DNA of 64,000 nt from Chitinophaga cymbidii (GTDB lineage Bacteria > Bacteroidota > Bacteroidia > Chitinophagales > Chitinophagaceae). Below, in pieces: positions 34,684-42,227 of the stretch; position 1 is the stretch's first letter; each line of letters opens with the position of its first letter. A model generated the notes under the pieces. It did not search any database. It was not told the origin of the DNA and worked only from the letters and a program-made list of their open reading frames with translations. Location: positions 246,181-310,180 of the forward strand of contig NZ_BKAU01000007.1 of assembly GCF_007992715.1 (NCBI RefSeq), in the 5' to 3' direction. A program made the translations under genes and the position numbers.

Positions 34684-35394
34684 ATGCAAACAGTCATAGA
34701 AAAACTCCACAGCAAGGATTGGGGAAGCATCGCCGGCGATCTGCACAGCAAAGGATATGCGGTGGTGACAAACGTGCTGACCAAAAAGGAATGTGAACAA
34801 CTGATCGCAGCTTACAATGCGGACAATACCTACCGCAAAACGATCTCGATGGAACGTTACCGCTTCGGGCAGGGGGAATATAAATATTTCCAGTATCCCC
34901 TGCCAGCGCTGATCAACAGCATCCGGGAAACGGTGTATCCTTATATTGCGCCGGTGGCGAACAAATGGATGGAAGTGTTGAATATCAACAAGCGCTTCCC
35001 GGCCACGCACCCGGAACTGAAGGCGTTGTGCCATGCAGCGGGACAAACACGGCCTACCGTGCTGATCCTGAAATACGGCGAAGGTGGATTCAATACGCTG
35101 CACCAGGACCTGTACGGGGAGATCTTCTTTCCCATGCAGCTGGTGCTTTTCCTCAACGAACCGGGAGAAGAATATACCGGCGGGGAATTTGTGCTGACGG
35201 AAGCCATACCAAGGGCGCAGTCGAAAGCCCAGGTGATACAGCCCCGGCGTGGGGACATGCTGCTGTTCACCACGAACTTCCGGCCGGTGAAAGGCAGCCG
35301 GGGCTATTACCGCGTAAGCATGAAGCATGGCGTCAGCCCGCTGCACAGCGGGAACCGGCATACGCTCGGTATTATTTTCCACGATGCGTCTTAA
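34684..35394 (+). CDS. 2OG-Fe(II) oxygenase of the Oxygenase-NA type (DNA alkylation repair)
   Basis: The ATG chosen follows the ogt stop by 2 nt; a longer frame inside ogt was not used. The 236-residue protein has the double-stranded beta-helix dioxygenase signature: His140 and Asp142 in TLHQDLYGE, the distal His215 in MKHGVSPL and the 2-oxoglutarate-binding Arg225 in NRHTLGIIFH. GRGD-like RRGDMLLFTT precedes it. The length and motif layout fit the Oxygenase-NA family, thought to act on damaged nucleic acid, and its place between two alkyltransferase genes supports an AlkB-like oxidative demethylation role. Substrate is inferred. Confidence 0.85.
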   Translation: MQTVIEKLHSKDWGSIAGDLHSKGYAVVTNVLTKKECEQLIAAYNADNTYRKTISMERYRFGQGEYKYFQYPLPALINSIRETVYPYIAPVANKWMEVLNINKRFPATHPELKALCHAAGQTRPTVLILKYGEGGFNTLHQDLYGEIFFPMQLVLFLNEPGEEYTGGEFVLTEAIPRAQSKAQVIQPRRGDMLLFTTNFRPVKGSRGYYRVSMKHGVSPLHSGNRHTLGIIFHDAS

Positions 35395-35403
35395 CTTTAT
35401 AAC

Positions 35404-36249
35404 ATGGAAACTCAACAGGCCATCAACTATAAGCGGATAGCGGAAGCCATTGCATTTTACCGGGAGCGTTTCCGGGAGCAGCCGAGCCTGGAGGAGGCCG
35501 CGGAGCATGTGCACCTGAGCCCTTTCCATTTCCAGCGGATGTTCCGCGAGTGGGCGGGCGTAACGCCCAAGCAGTTCCTGCAATACCTGAGCCTGGAATA
35601 TGCGAAGGGATTGCTGAAGCGATCGGCTACCCTGTTTGATACGGCGCATGAAACCGGCCTCTCCGGCACGGGGCGCCTTCACGACCTGTTCATCCGCATG
35701 GAAGGCATGACGCCCGGTGAATACAAGAACGGCGGTGAGCAGCTGGAAATCAACTACAGCTTTGCGGAAAGCCCGTTCGGGCCGGTCATCGTGGCTTCCA
35801 CGCACAAGGGCATTTGCCACATGGCTTTTGCGGACAGAGGCCGGGAAGCTGCGTTCCGCGAGCTGCTGGAACGTTTTCCGAACGCACATTATACGCAGTT
35901 GCTCGATACGGTACAGCAAAATGCTTTGTTCATTTTTACGCAGGACTGGAGCCGTTTGCACGAGATCAAGCTGCACCTGAAGGGCACGCCTTTCCAGCTG
36001 AAGGTCTGGGAAACTTTGCTCCGCATTCCCGCGGGCGGCGTATCTACTTATGCGGGCATTGCGGAGAAGATCGATCACCCTTCGGCCTCGCGCGCGGTGG
36101 GCACGGCCGTGGGCTGCAACCCGGTGGCTTTCCTGATTCCCTGTCACCGTGTGATCAAAGCGTCGGGGGAACTGGGCGGGTATCACTGGGGCGACGTGCG
36201 CAAAGCGGCGATGATCGGATGGGAAGCCAGCAAAATACACCAGCGATGA
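35404..36249 (+). CDS. Ada-like AraC-HTH/methylated-DNA methyltransferase fusion
   Basis: Residues 1-105 are an AraC-type double helix-turn-helix (SLEEAAEHVHLSPFHFQRMF, GLSGTGRLHDLFIRMEGMTP). Residues about 115-281 are an O6-methylguanine methyltransferase with GTPFQLKVWETLLRIPAGGV, SRAVGTAVGCNPVAF, IPCHRVI and GGYHWG. This matches the second and third domains of E. coli Ada; the N-terminal zinc/phosphotriester domain is missing from this polypeptide. The gene follows the oxygenase by 9 nt. It probably acts both as repair enzyme and as regulator of the cluster. Confidence 0.92.
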   Translation: METQQAINYKRIAEAIAFYRERFREQPSLEEAAEHVHLSPFHFQRMFREWAGVTPKQFLQYLSLEYAKGLLKRSATLFDTAHETGLSGTGRLHDLFIRMEGMTPGEYKNGGEQLEINYSFAESPFGPVIVASTHKGICHMAFADRGREAAFRELLERFPNAHYTQLLDTVQQNALFIFTQDWSRLHEIKLHLKGTPFQLKVWETLLRIPAGGVSTYAGIAEKIDHPSASRAVGTAVGCNPVAFLIPCHRVIKASGELGGYHWGDVRKAAMIGWEASKIHQR

Positions 36250-36506
36250 TCCGCCACAGCGAAATTGACCGTAACACGCTTCGCCGGCTGGTCCACGCCG
36301 GTAAAATAAAGTTCGGCGGATACAGGCCCGGAAAGATCTACGGCACGCTGCATTGCCCATCCGGGAAACGAATGAAAACGGAAAACAGGGTTTTCTTTGA
36401 AAGCGAACAGGAAGCGATAGACGCGGGTTACCGGCCCTGCGGGCATTGCATGCCGGAACAATATCAACGCTGGAAAGCAGGCCGGGCAAGGCTTCGCCAG
36501 CAGTAG
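36246..36506 (+). CDS. Stand-alone Ada-type metal-binding domain protein
   Basis: This 86-residue gene starts inside the Ada-like gene stop (ATGA overlap), so it is translationally coupled. It carries YGTLHCPSGK, RVFFESEQEAIDAGYRPCG and CGHCMPEQY, the pattern of the Ada N-terminal zinc domain. Only three of the four Ada cysteines are present: Cys37, Cys65 and Cys68 match E. coli Cys42, Cys69 and Cys72. The position of Cys38, the methyl-phosphotriester acceptor, appears to be Gly33. It may be a metal-binding DNA-recognition module without acceptor activity, or may use another residue such as His36. Its end overlaps convergent alkA by 43 nt. Confidence 0.82.
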   Translation: MIRHSEIDRNTLRRLVHAGKIKFGGYRPGKIYGTLHCPSGKRMKTENRVFFESEQEAIDAGYRPCGHCMPEQYQRWKAGRARLRQQ

Positions 36507-37402
36507 AACACAACGTAGCTCTCCCATCCCGGAAATTGTTGAAACAAACGCGCCATACTTGCCTGATCGTTTTTATCACGGATCACACCGTGCTGCAAGA
36601 GCGCATTCAGCAGGCCGGCATCGCCATAGGGGATGCTGGCCTGTTCCTGCAGGCTTTTCATCAGCGAATAATTGGCCGTCCATATCCCGATGCCTTTAAT
36701 ATCGGTCAGCGCTTTCTGGCGCGCCGCCAGGTCTGGCAACTGCTTTAGTTTTTCCTTGCTGATCTGTCCGGTGGCAAACGCCTGGGCCGCGATGATGAGG
36801 TATTCCGCTTTTCGGGCGGAGAACTGCATGGCGCGGAGGTCTTCGGGGTCGGCTGCTGCCAGTCGTGATGCTTCCGGGAAGATATAATGTGTTTCGCCAC
36901 CGAAATGGATGGCTTCTCCGTATGCTTCCACCAGTCTGCGTTTGAGCCGGTAGGCGAATTTCAGGTTGATCTGCTGCCCGGTGATGCTCCACGCGATCGC
37001 TTCGAATAAATCCGGAATACCAATGAGGCGGAGCCCCCGGAAATCGTTCGCCATGTAGGCCAGCGGCTTGTGTTTTTTCAGCAGGCGGTAAAATGGCAGG
37101 ATGTCGCGGTCCAGATCGAACCATTCGCGGATATAGGCGGTGACGGCGCTTTGTATGGCGGGTGTTAACGGTTGATTCAACACAGCGGCGTGCAGGGTAC
37201 CCGCATTGACGTTCGCATCTGCATCCGCCTTCGCTTGCGCCGAAATACGCACCAGCACCGGCCGGCCATCCACCCGCAAAGCCTTGATCACATGATCTTC
37301 CCCGATCCGGTGCAGGCATTCGTCAAAATTGCGGTCCAGGAACCAGTGGCATTCGGGAAAGCTGAATGTATCGTTGACGGGAATCGCTATCACATTATTC
37401 AT
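36464..37402 (-). CDS. alkA: DNA-3-methyladenine glycosylase II (AlkA-like)
   Basis: The 312-residue protein has the helix-hairpin-helix glycosylase core: FEAIAWSITGQQINLKFAYR, the hairpin LTDIKGIGIWTANYSLMK and the catalytic aspartate in YGDAGLLNAL. The N-terminal part (1-105) is the beta domain seen in AlkA. It excises N3-methyladenine and related alkylated bases in the base-excision pathway. It is convergent to the alkyltransferase genes and completes the alkylation-repair set. Length matches the family. Confidence 0.93.
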   Translation of the reverse strand: MNNVIAIPVNDTFSFPECHWFLDRNFDECLHRIGEDHVIKALRVDGRPVLVRISAQAKADADANVNAGTLHAAVLNQPLTPAIQSAVTAYIREWFDLDRDILPFYRLLKKHKPLAYMANDFRGLRLIGIPDLFEAIAWSITGQQINLKFAYRLKRRLVEAYGEAIHFGGETHYIFPEASRLAAADPEDLRAMQFSARKAEYLIIAAQAFATGQISKEKLKQLPDLAARQKALTDIKGIGIWTANYSLMKSLQEQASIPYGDAGLLNALLQHGVIRDKNDQASMARLFQQFPGWESYVVFYCWRSLARPAFQR

Positions 37403-37452
37403 GGCACAAATGTAAGATCGCCGGGAATCCGGGCAACCCGTTTATTGCGAAA

Positions 37453-40182
37453 TTACTCCCGCACTTCAAAACTATGCTTCCCCGCGCCGGTCTTTATCAC
37501 CGCTCTTCCATCCTTCCCGATTTTCACCTGCTTCAATGGTTGTCTGTTCCGGCTGATCTGCTTACCGGCAGCATCCGGCAGATAAACGGTGGCCGTTGTA
37601 TTAGCGGGAATCTCCACATCCAGCCCGAAACGGCCGTTCTCCTTTTTCCATTCACTGGTGATGAGGCCATATGGCGAGTGAAAAGTGCCGCGAGCGTGCG
37701 TCAGGTCGCCCACCACTTCCGGGCGGATGACGATATCCTTATACGCGACGGAGGTTTCAGACTGGCTGATGCCCGCGAGGCCATAATAAAACCATTCCAT
37801 AATATGCCCTAACATCAGGTGGTTGTTAGACACCTCTTCCAGCGCCGGCCAGGATTCGGTCAGCGCCGTAGCCCCTTTCTTCAGCTGAAAGCCATAGCCG
37901 GGCACATCATCCCGGTAATTCATATCGAATAACAGTTGTGAGGCGCCTCCCGCATGCAATGCCTCCACCAGGAAATGATACCCCACGTCCCCGGCCGTCA
38001 GCTTCTTGCCGGAATGCCGGATGGAATCCACCAGGTTCTGAAACACCGCCTTGCGGTCGCGCTCCGCCACCAGCCCCACGCATAAAGGCATCGCCATGGC
38101 GGTCTGGCTGCCCGTGGAATATACCTTGGTAGTATCATTGAAGAATTTCCGGTTGAACGCCGCTTTGATCTCCCCTGCTTTCCTGCCCAGCCGCGATACC
38201 TCCTGCCGGTCTTTCAGCAGGGCCGCCATTTTACCGAGCAATGCCACATCGTAATAATAAATGGCCGTAGCGGTCAGCTCTTTGGGCGTCAGCTGCGCTT
38301 CACCGGGACGGTTGGGGCCGTAATCGAACCAGTCTCCCAGCCCATGCGAAAGAATATGACCGCTGGATTTACTTTCGAGGTAAGCGACATATTTTTTCAT
38401 CATCGGGTAGGCGTCGCGCATAATGTTGGTATCGCCATACCATTTGTACAGCAGCCAGGGCAGGATCACACCGGCGCTGCCCCATTCCGGGGAATCGCGA
38501 AACCCGCCTTCGAATACCACGAACTCCGGCGCAATGTCCGGTATGAGGCCGTCCGGCGTCTGCGCATCGATCATGTCGTACACCAGTTTCCTGTACAGCT
38601 GGTAAAGTTCGAGGTTATAGCGGATGGAGTTGCCCATCAGGTAATCCTGTTCCAGCCAGCTCAGCTTTTCGCGGTGCGGGCAGTCGGTGACCACGCTTTG
38701 TATATTGCTTTTGATCGCCCATTTGATCAATGTGTTGATGCGGTTGAACAGGTCGTTGGAACAGGTGAACGTGCCTGCTTCCGGCGCGGAGGTGCTGTTG
38801 TGCAGTTCTTTCAGGCTGACGATAACAGGCGCGCCGGCCTCGTTGGCAGCGGTATCCGGCACGGCGCCTTCCACCTGCACATAACGGAAACCATAGTACG
38901 TAAACTTCGGCTGCCAGGTTTCCACGCCTTCCCCCTTCAGCGTATAGCTGAAATAATACGGCCTGCCGGTAGCGCGCTGGTTGGCCAGCGTATCTTTGAT
39001 CAGCTCGGCGGGAATCAGCTTCACCTGCTGTCCCTTTTTGCCTTTTACTTTCAGCTCCACGATGCCGGAAGCATTCTGCCCGAAGTCGTACAGATACACA
39101 CCGGGTTTGGGCTGTAATACCTTCACCGGCGTGAAGCTGTCCATGATCTTCACGGGATAAATGGATTCCGGCTCCAATTCGCCCTTCGGCGCTTTCACCA
39201 GCATGGCCTGTTTCCATGGCGCGTCCCGGAAGCCCGGTTCGTTCCATCCCGCCTGCTCCAATGTTGCATCATAATCCTCTCCACCAAAAATGCTGGTGTA
39301 GGTGACAGGCGAAGGCGCGGTCTTCCAGCTTTGGTCAGACACGATCACGGCCTGGCTTCCGTCCTCATAATCCACCTGTATCTTGCAGATCATTTTGGGC
39401 AGCCCGAATACGCTGATCAGTTTAAAATACCGTTCCCGGTTGATGTGATAAAAGCCGTTGCCTACGATGACGCCGATGGCGTTTTCACCGTTGCGGACCG
39501 CGGAGGTGATATCATACGTATTATAGAGCACACGCTTATCGTAGTAAGTCCAGCCCGGCGCCAGGAAGCTGTTGCCTGCTTTCTCACCGTTGATGGTCAT
39601 TTCATAATGCCCCAGGCCGCTGACGTACGCCATAGCCCGCTTCACTTTTTTATCAATGCTGAACTCCTTGCGGAAAAGCGGCACTACGGCGCGTTCTTTT
39701 GCCCTGTTGCCGAGGCTCTTCGCATTCCCGTGCACGCCGGGCACCACCAGCATGGAATCCGGCAGGTCGTCATACCCGATCCATTTCGCCCCGCTCCAGT
39801 CCTTTTCTCCGAACAAGGCCGTAGAAAAGCTGTCAACACCGCTTTTGAAAGACCGCCCGTTTTTGTCCCACACCTCCACCTGCCAGTGGTACAGCTGCGC
39901 GGGCGACAGGCTTTTGCCGGTATACGGTACATTGATGGATTGGCCCGAATTAACCTTTCCGCTGTTCCAGGAAGCGCCGGCGCCGTTGACCGTGATCCGG
40001 TACGCCGACTGCACAAAGCTTTCCCCGCCGGCGCTGACTTCCCAGCTGAATACCGGTGGACGGCTGTCTATACCACCGGGGCTTTCCCGGAAATTGCAAA
40101 GCTGGCGAACGATACGGGCATCCTGGGCATACAGCGCGCAGGAAATCACAAGGAACAATAACGTGGGGATCAGTCTTATCAT
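37453..40182 (-). CDS. Alpha-L-rhamnosidase, GH78
   Basis: The start MIRLIPTLLFLVISCALYAQ gives a Sec signal peptide (an upstream in-frame ATG adds 12 non-signal residues). The 909-residue enzyme has the full GH78 layout: a fibronectin-like N-terminal domain (RPPVFSWEVSA, YHWQVEVWDKNG), the rhamnosidase N domain (KRAMAYVSGLGHYEMTING, FLAPGWTYYDKRVLYNTYD), a concanavalin-like domain (YLYDFGQNASGIVELKV), the (alpha/alpha)6 barrel with the catalytic loop TDCPHREKLSWLEQDY, and a C-terminal beta domain (GTFHSPYGLITSEWKKENG). It would release L-rhamnose from plant or microbial rhamnosides. It is divergent from the second SusC/SusD locus and may serve the same glycan. Confidence 0.93.
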   Translation of the reverse strand: MIRLIPTLLFLVISCALYAQDARIVRQLCNFRESPGGIDSRPPVFSWEVSAGGESFVQSAYRITVNGAGASWNSGKVNSGQSINVPYTGKSLSPAQLYHWQVEVWDKNGRSFKSGVDSFSTALFGEKDWSGAKWIGYDDLPDSMLVVPGVHGNAKSLGNRAKERAVVPLFRKEFSIDKKVKRAMAYVSGLGHYEMTINGEKAGNSFLAPGWTYYDKRVLYNTYDITSAVRNGENAIGVIVGNGFYHINRERYFKLISVFGLPKMICKIQVDYEDGSQAVIVSDQSWKTAPSPVTYTSIFGGEDYDATLEQAGWNEPGFRDAPWKQAMLVKAPKGELEPESIYPVKIMDSFTPVKVLQPKPGVYLYDFGQNASGIVELKVKGKKGQQVKLIPAELIKDTLANQRATGRPYYFSYTLKGEGVETWQPKFTYYGFRYVQVEGAVPDTAANEAGAPVIVSLKELHNSTSAPEAGTFTCSNDLFNRINTLIKWAIKSNIQSVVTDCPHREKLSWLEQDYLMGNSIRYNLELYQLYRKLVYDMIDAQTPDGLIPDIAPEFVVFEGGFRDSPEWGSAGVILPWLLYKWYGDTNIMRDAYPMMKKYVAYLESKSSGHILSHGLGDWFDYGPNRPGEAQLTPKELTATAIYYYDVALLGKMAALLKDRQEVSRLGRKAGEIKAAFNRKFFNDTTKVYSTGSQTAMAMPLCVGLVAERDRKAVFQNLVDSIRHSGKKLTAGDVGYHFLVEALHAGGASQLLFDMNYRDDVPGYGFQLKKGATALTESWPALEEVSNNHLMLGHIMEWFYYGLAGISQSETSVAYKDIVIRPEVVGDLTHARGTFHSPYGLITSEWKKENGRFGLDVEIPANTTATVYLPDAAGKQISRNRQPLKQVKIGKDGRAVIKTGAGKHSFEVRE

Positions 40183-40231
40183 AGCCCTGAAGTTATAACG
40201 CGGAAGCGTATTTTGCAACCCTTCGCATTAT

Positions 40232-40262
40232 TTTGGATTTGTCCGCCAAACTTCTAAATTTG
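40232..40262 (+). promoter_or_regulatory. Promoter of the second ECF sigma/FecR/SusCD locus
   Basis: TTTG (40232-40235), exactly 19 nt, then TAAATTTG (40255-40262) matches the primary Bacteroidota promoter. The transcript would have about 115 nt of leader before the sigma-factor ATG. Confidence 0.75.
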
Positions 40263-40384
40263 TTTATACAACCAAACAGTTCAAATTCCTGCCAGCGAAG
40301 CGGCATTCTTAACATAAAGGAAATGCTGCTTTATAAATTTTCTGATTTTCGTTACATACATTGCAGAACATTCAGGCAATCTAT

Positions 40385-40945
40385 ATGTTGGATACTGATA
40401 CAAAAACCTACATTGACCTTATTGCTGAAAAAAGAGAGGACGACGCTTACCGTTTCCTGCACGGGCAGTTCCATGCTACCCTGTTGAAATTCGCGTCCGC
40501 CTACCTGAAAGCCAGGGAGCCCGCGGAAGAAATTGTAAACGATGTGCTGTATAAAGTCTGGATGATGAAAGCGAACATCACCGCGATCAGCAACCTCCGG
40601 GCTTATCTTTTTACCGCCGTAAGAAACGCCTCCCTGAACCTCCTCAATAAACAGAAGAAAGAAAAACAGCTGCTGTCCACCCTCACCTTTGAAGACCTGA
40701 CCACGGAAGACCCGGAAAGCATCATCATTTCCATGGAGCTGTACGACTGCATCCGCAACGCCATCCATTCCCTCCCGCCCCGCTGCCGGCAGATCTATGA
40801 AATGATCCGCATTGAAGGGCTCCGCAACAAGGACGTTTCCGAAAAGCTCAATATTTCCGTCAACACCATTGACGTACAGCTGGCTATTGCCCTGAAAAAG
40901 CTGGTGCTGGCTGTCAGCGCCTTCACCCGGAAAGAAAAGCCCTGA
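40385..40945 (+). CDS. ECF-type RNA polymerase sigma factor
   Basis: The ATG giving MLDTDTKTYIDLIAEKRED was chosen; a TTG eight codons earlier is in frame but less likely. The 186-residue protein has region 2 (YLKAREPAEEIVNDVLYKVW, NLRAYLFTAVRNASLN) and region 4 (LPPRCRQIYEMIRIEGLRNK, VSEKLNISVNTIDVQLAIAL). It heads a typical sigma/FecR/SusC/SusD arrangement, 89 nt before the FecR gene, and should be activated when the SusC receptor signals through FecR. Confidence 0.92.
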   Translation: MLDTDTKTYIDLIAEKREDDAYRFLHGQFHATLLKFASAYLKAREPAEEIVNDVLYKVWMMKANITAISNLRAYLFTAVRNASLNLLNKQKKEKQLLSTLTFEDLTTEDPESIIISMELYDCIRNAIHSLPPRCRQIYEMIRIEGLRNKDVSEKLNISVNTIDVQLAIALKKLVLAVSAFTRKEKP

Positions 40946-41034
40946 TATTTCTCCCCGATTTTTTTTTGAACGGCTTAGTAGAATATGCCGGTACCGTTGT
41001 CATACAGATATACTGGTACAAAAACACACGTTAA

Positions 41035-42102
41035 ATGAAACACACCAACAGGATGTGGTACCTGATGGGGCGGGAATTGTCCGGCTCCATGACTCCTGCT
41101 GAAAAGCAGGAACTGGAAGCATTGCTCGCGCTTGAGCCGGAGCTGTGGTATTCCTATGAGCTGATCCAGGCGGTCAATAATATGGATGATGTGACGAATG
41201 AATTTGTGGACGAGATCAAATCGCTGCTGGATACTTCGCCGGAACCGGAAAAGCTGAATACACTGCTGCAGCACAAGCTGGAACTTGTGCCCGAACCACC
41301 CGCCCGCCGCGTTTCCCGCAAGCCGTTGCTCCGCTATGCCGCGGTATTGGCAGGCATTATTTTAACCGGATGGGCGGGCATTTATCTCTTCCGGCAAATG
41401 ACCGGCCACCACACGTCCGCCACGGCCATGAACGAGATCGTGGCGCCGAAGGGAGCCAAAACGCAGATCACACTGGCCGACGGCACCACCATCTGGCTCA
41501 ACGCCGGCAGCAGGCTGACGTACCCGAAGAACTTCAGCATGGAAAACAGGGAGGTACATCTCACCGGCGAAGCCTATTTCAAGGTCGTGCACAACGATCA
41601 TCATTCCTTCACCGTGCATACGCCGGAGGCCGTGATCCGCGACCTCGGCACCACGTTCAATGTAAAAGCCTATGAGGGCAGCGAAACAACGGAAACCACG
41701 CTGATAGAAGGCGCGGTAGAGGTTTCGCTGAAAAAAGACCCTTCGCGGAAGATCATGATTGCTCCCCACGAAAAGGTGACACTACATAGCAAACGCGCCA
41801 GAACGGAGCTTTTCGAAGTATCGAAGATCGTTCCCTTTTCACAGACGAAAGACATCGTGGAAACAGCGTGGGTAGACAACAAGCTCATCTTCCGCAATGA
41901 AAAATTTGCAGACCTCGCGCATATGATGGAGAGAAAGTATAACGTATCGATCGTGATAGCGGATGAAGCGGTGAAGGATTACGAGCTGACGGGGATTTTT
42001 CACAACGAGAGCATAGCAGAAGCATTGAAGCTGCTACAGGTTATCGCACCATTTAAATATGAAATCAACAATGAACAGATCACGATCCACCAAACGGAAT
42101 GA
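41035..42102 (+). CDS. FecR-family anti-sigma factor
   Basis: The 355-residue protein has a cytoplasmic anti-sigma region (MWYLMGRELSGSMTPAEKQE), one transmembrane helix (about 101-121, YAAVLAGIILTGWAGIYLF), a FecR domain (EIVAPKGAKTQITLADGTTI, NREVHLTGEAYFKVVHND) and a C-terminal STN-like region (MMERKYNVSIVIADEA, ALKLLQVIAPFKYEI). It links the SusC transporter encoded next to the sigma factor encoded before it. No truncation is seen. Confidence 0.92.
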   Translation: MKHTNRMWYLMGRELSGSMTPAEKQELEALLALEPELWYSYELIQAVNNMDDVTNEFVDEIKSLLDTSPEPEKLNTLLQHKLELVPEPPARRVSRKPLLRYAAVLAGIILTGWAGIYLFRQMTGHHTSATAMNEIVAPKGAKTQITLADGTTIWLNAGSRLTYPKNFSMENREVHLTGEAYFKVVHNDHHSFTVHTPEAVIRDLGTTFNVKAYEGSETTETTLIEGAVEVSLKKDPSRKIMIAPHEKVTLHSKRARTELFEVSKIVPFSQTKDIVETAWVDNKLIFRNEKFADLAHMMERKYNVSIVIADEAVKDYELTGIFHNESIAEALKLLQVIAPFKYEINNEQITIHQTE

Positions 42103-42173
42103 TCCGGGATAGGTGCTGTTAAAAAAGAAAGAGAGATGCGCTGACATCCCTCTTCCGGAAGTATGGATTTTTA

Positions 42174-42207
42174 TTTGGAAGCTGAATTTCGAAGCCCGGC
42201 TTCCAAA
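42174..42207. repeat. Inverted repeat between FecR and SusC genes
   Basis: TTTGGAAGC (42174-42182) and its reverse complement GCTTCCAAA (42199-42207) flank a 16-nt loop, 20 nt before the SusC start. It could form an mRNA hairpin that separates the regulatory genes from the transporter genes, or be an operator. There is no T tract on the plus strand, so it is not a standard terminator there. Confidence 0.6.
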
Positions 42208-42227
42208 AACCCGTAAAAGATAAAAGT

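Noticed and set aside
34492..36579. 695-codon open frame antisense to the alkylation-repair genes
   Set aside because: It spans four coupled plus-strand genes with clear motifs; no signal, domain or promoter supports it.
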